From Candidatus Blochmannia vicinus (GTDB taxonomy: Bacteria > Pseudomonadota > Gammaproteobacteria > Enterobacterales > Enterobacteriaceae), in NCBI RefSeq assembly GCF_023586525.1, contig NZ_CP097763.1, forward strand, positions 62,001 through 126,000: a stretch of DNA of 64,000 bases. The letters run 5' to 3'. This document shows positions 62,337-64,000 of this stretch, in pieces (positions within the stretch are counted from its first letter, which is position 1; the number at the start of each line of letters is the position of its first letter). The notes under the pieces were generated by a model that did not search any database, was not told where the DNA came from, and saw nothing but the letters and a program-made list of their open reading frames with translations. The translations under genes were made by a program, and so were the position numbers.

Positions 62337-63029
62337 GTGAAAATTAGCGTGTCTATTAGTATAAAAGGGAGTAATTTCCCATTATTAGTGGTGCATGTTT
62401 ATAGTACATGCTTAGAAGACATTCGTCGATCATTGCTAGAAAAAATAGAAAAATCCCCTGTTTTTTTATTAAAAAATACCCCAGTTGTTATAAACGTTGG
62501 AAATCTCAATTATTGTGATAATTGGGATGCTCTACGTCAAACAATATCAGATTCTGGACTATTTATAGTTGGAGCATGTTGTTGTCACGATAACAAATTA
62601 AAAGAGATAATCATTCGTAGTGGACTTCCTGTTTTATCACAACACATAACTATATTACATAAAGATTTTTCGGAACATTTTCAGAAAAATACTTTAACAA
62701 CATCTAAAACAAAATTAATTAAAACGCCAATACGTTCTGGGCAAAAAATCTATGCTCGTAATAGAGATTTAATTATTATTGCAAATGTTAGTGCTGGTGC
62801 TGAAATTATTGCCGATGGCAATATCCATATTTATGGAACAATGCGAGGACGTATATTAGCTGGTGCATCTGGAAATAAAGAATCTCAAATTTTTTGTACT
62901 AATTTATCTTCTGAACTAGTATCTATTGGAGGGCGTTATTGGCTAAGTGATCAAATCCCAAAAGAATTTTCAGGTAAAGCAGTAAGACTTAGTTTAAAAA
63001 ATGACGCTCTTATCATTCAAGATTTATAA
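62337..63029 (+). CDS. minC: Septum site-determining protein MinC
   Basis: MinC inhibits FtsZ ring assembly away from mid-cell when recruited by MinD. The 230 residues compare with 231 in E. coli, starting with GTG. The N-terminal FtsZ-inhibiting domain (about 1-110) is followed by a linker and the C-terminal β-helix: IRSGQKIYARNRDLIIIANVSAGAEIIADGNIHIYG-type repeats and GRILAGASGNKESQIFC. It is the first gene of minC-minD-minE. Confidence 0.96.
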   Translation: MKISVSISIKGSNFPLLVVHVYSTCLEDIRRSLLEKIEKSPVFLLKNTPVVINVGNLNYCDNWDALRQTISDSGLFIVGACCCHDNKLKEIIIRSGLPVLSQHITILHKDFSEHFQKNTLTTSKTKLIKTPIRSGQKIYARNRDLIIIANVSAGAEIIADGNIHIYGTMRGRILAGASGNKESQIFCTNLSSELVSIGGRYWLSDQIPKEFSGKAVRLSLKNDALIIQDL

Positions 63030-63056
63030 TGTATACTGAAAATAAGGAATGTGTTG

Positions 63057-63869
63057 ATGGCACGTATCATCGTTATTACTTCAGGAAAAGGAGGAGTTGG
63101 TAAAACAACATCAAGCGCGGCACTTGCTATTGGACTAGCGCGTAAAGGAAAAAAAACAGTTGTTATTGATTTCGATATTGGTTTACGTAATCTTGATTTA
63201 GTTATGGGATGTGAACGTAGAGTAGTGTACGATTTTATTAATGTCATTCAAGACGAAGCCACATTGCATCAAGCATTAATTAAAGATAAGCGCACTGATT
63301 ATTTATATATTCTACCTGCTTCACAAACACGCGATAAAAATTCCTTAACTCTCATTGGAGTAGAAAAAATATTAAATGATCTTAATAAAATGAATTTCGA
63401 ATTTATAATATGTGATTCTCCTGCAGGTATTGACAGCGGAGCATTAGCAGCTCTGTATTTTGCAGACGAAGCTGTCGTCATCACCAATCCAGAAATCTCT
63501 TCAGTGCATGATTCAGATCGTGTTTTAGGTATTTTGTCTTCTAAATCTAAACATTCTATAAATAATATAGAAACCATTAAAGAATACTTATTACTAACTC
63601 GATATAATCCGATTCGCGTAAAACATGGAGATATGCTTAGTTTAGAAGACGTAATGGAAATATTAAGAATCCCTTTATTAGGTGTTATACCAGAAGATAA
63701 ATCAGTACTAAAAGCATCTAATCAAGGTGAACCAATTATTTTAGATATCAGATCTCATGCAGGTCAAGCTTACTCAGATACCGTAGATCGTTTGTTGGGA
63801 AAACAATGTCCTTTTAGATTTACTGAAAACAAAAAATTCAACTTTTTAAAACGATTTTTTAAGAGATAA
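63057..63869 (+). CDS. minD: Septum site-determining ATPase MinD
   Basis: MinD is the membrane-binding ATPase that oscillates with MinE and places MinC. From the ATG at 63057 there are 270 residues, the E. coli length. AAGGAA lies upstream. The deviant Walker A is SGKGGVGKTTSS. DFDIGLRNLDLVMGCERR and CDSPAGIDSGAL are switch regions. The C-terminal amphipathic membrane helix is NFLKRFFKR. A GTG at 63051 is a possible but poorer start. Confidence 0.98.
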   Translation: MARIIVITSGKGGVGKTTSSAALAIGLARKGKKTVVIDFDIGLRNLDLVMGCERRVVYDFINVIQDEATLHQALIKDKRTDYLYILPASQTRDKNSLTLIGVEKILNDLNKMNFEFIICDSPAGIDSGALAALYFADEAVVITNPEISSVHDSDRVLGILSSKSKHSINNIETIKEYLLLTRYNPIRVKHGDMLSLEDVMEILRIPLLGVIPEDKSVLKASNQGEPIILDIRSHAGQAYSDTVDRLLGKQCPFRFTENKKFNFLKRFFKR

Positions 63870-63874
63870 TACTT

Positions 63875-64000
63875 ATGGTATTAGTCAATTTCCTTTTTTT
63901 AAGAAAAAAAACACCAGCTAATATTGCCAAAAAAAGACTACAAGACGTTATCTCTGAAAATAAGATCAAAAATATAAATAACCACTCCCCATATTATCTA
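63875..64000 (+). CDS. minE: Cell division topological specificity factor MinE (partial)
   Basis: MinE releases MinD from the membrane and confines MinC activity to the poles. The first 42 codons are present before the window ends: MVLVNFLFFLRKKTPANIAK then KRLQDVISENK. This is the N-terminal membrane-targeting and MinD-interacting region (E. coli [23 protein letters not shown]). The start lies 5 bp after the minD stop. The gene is cut by the window edge and so cannot be judged for completeness. Confidence 0.94.
   Translation, partial: MVLVNFLFLRKKTPANIAKKRLQDVISENKIKNINNHSPYYL

Overview
This window comes from a small, strongly A+T-biased gammaproteobacterial genome. Nearly every gene can be aligned by eye with an Escherichia coli K-12 orthologue, and local gene order is enteric. 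Long gene-free stretches, lost operon members and A/T-driven K/N/I-rich protein segments point to an obligate insect endosymbiont of the Enterobacterales. The mix of a complete tryptophan operon, a full fatty-acid set, Lol and LpoB envelope functions, and a gene interrupted at a poly(A) tract best fits the ant endosymbiont Candidatus Blochmannia. That placement is an inference; no marker gene such as 16S is present. I see no prophage, insertion sequence, CRISPR array or rRNA gene.

Layout. 0.4-3.3 kb: a membrane-anchored winged-helix regulator, lytic transglycosylase emtA and manganese regulator mntR, separated by large gaps. 4.1-6.7 kb: mnmA and purB, with purB ending in a perfect 132-bp palindrome. 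7.1-20.3 kb (minus strand): a long run reading rpmF-plsX-fabH-fabD-fabG-acpP-pabC-tmk-holB-ycfH-hinT-lpoB-lolC-lolD-lolE. It is the E. coli fab/hol/lol neighbourhood with yceD, fabF and mltG missing. 21.3-28.0 kb: rluC divergent from rne, then lpxL and a frameshifted L,D-transpeptidase gene (ldtB). 28.1-30 kb: tRNA-Leu(UAA), tRNA-Cys(GCA), pgsA, a tRNA-Lys with CUU anticodon, and tRNA-Ser(UGA). 30.3-37.2 kb: tusE, hspQ, fabA, asnS, aspC, ycbL and fabI. 38.8 kb: ribA, followed by a 2.6-kb void. 42.1-48.7 kb: complete trpE-trpG-trpD-trpCF-trpB-trpA operon. 48.9-54.8 kb: yciC, tonB, cls, tdk and hns. 56.7-64 kb: xthA, sppA, gapA, dsbB and minC-minD-minE, the last cut by the window edge.

Function. 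The window supplies most of type II fatty-acid synthesis (acpP, fabD, fabH, fabG, fabA, fabI) and feeds it into phospholipid (plsX, pgsA, cls) and lipid A (lpxL) synthesis. Envelope maintenance is covered by lolCDE, lpoB, emtA, ldtB, dsbB, sppA and tonB. Information processing includes holB, tmk, tdk, xthA, rne, rluC, mnmA, tusE (both tRNA 2-thiolation), asnS and rpmF. The trp operon is the clearest candidate for provisioning a host with an essential amino acid. Three DNA-binding regulators survive here: the membrane winged-helix protein, MntR and H-NS.

Most unusual signals: the zero-spacer 66+66-bp palindrome at the purB stop codon; several other long perfect hairpins (22, 18, 17 and 15 bp arms) in intergenic or leader DNA; ldtB broken at an A10 tract where one extra A restores the frame; a cysteine-rich periplasmic tail on the membrane regulator; a tRNA-Lys(CUU) gene; and four of four tRNA genes lacking an encoded CCA end. 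All alignments are from memory and by eye, with no database search.
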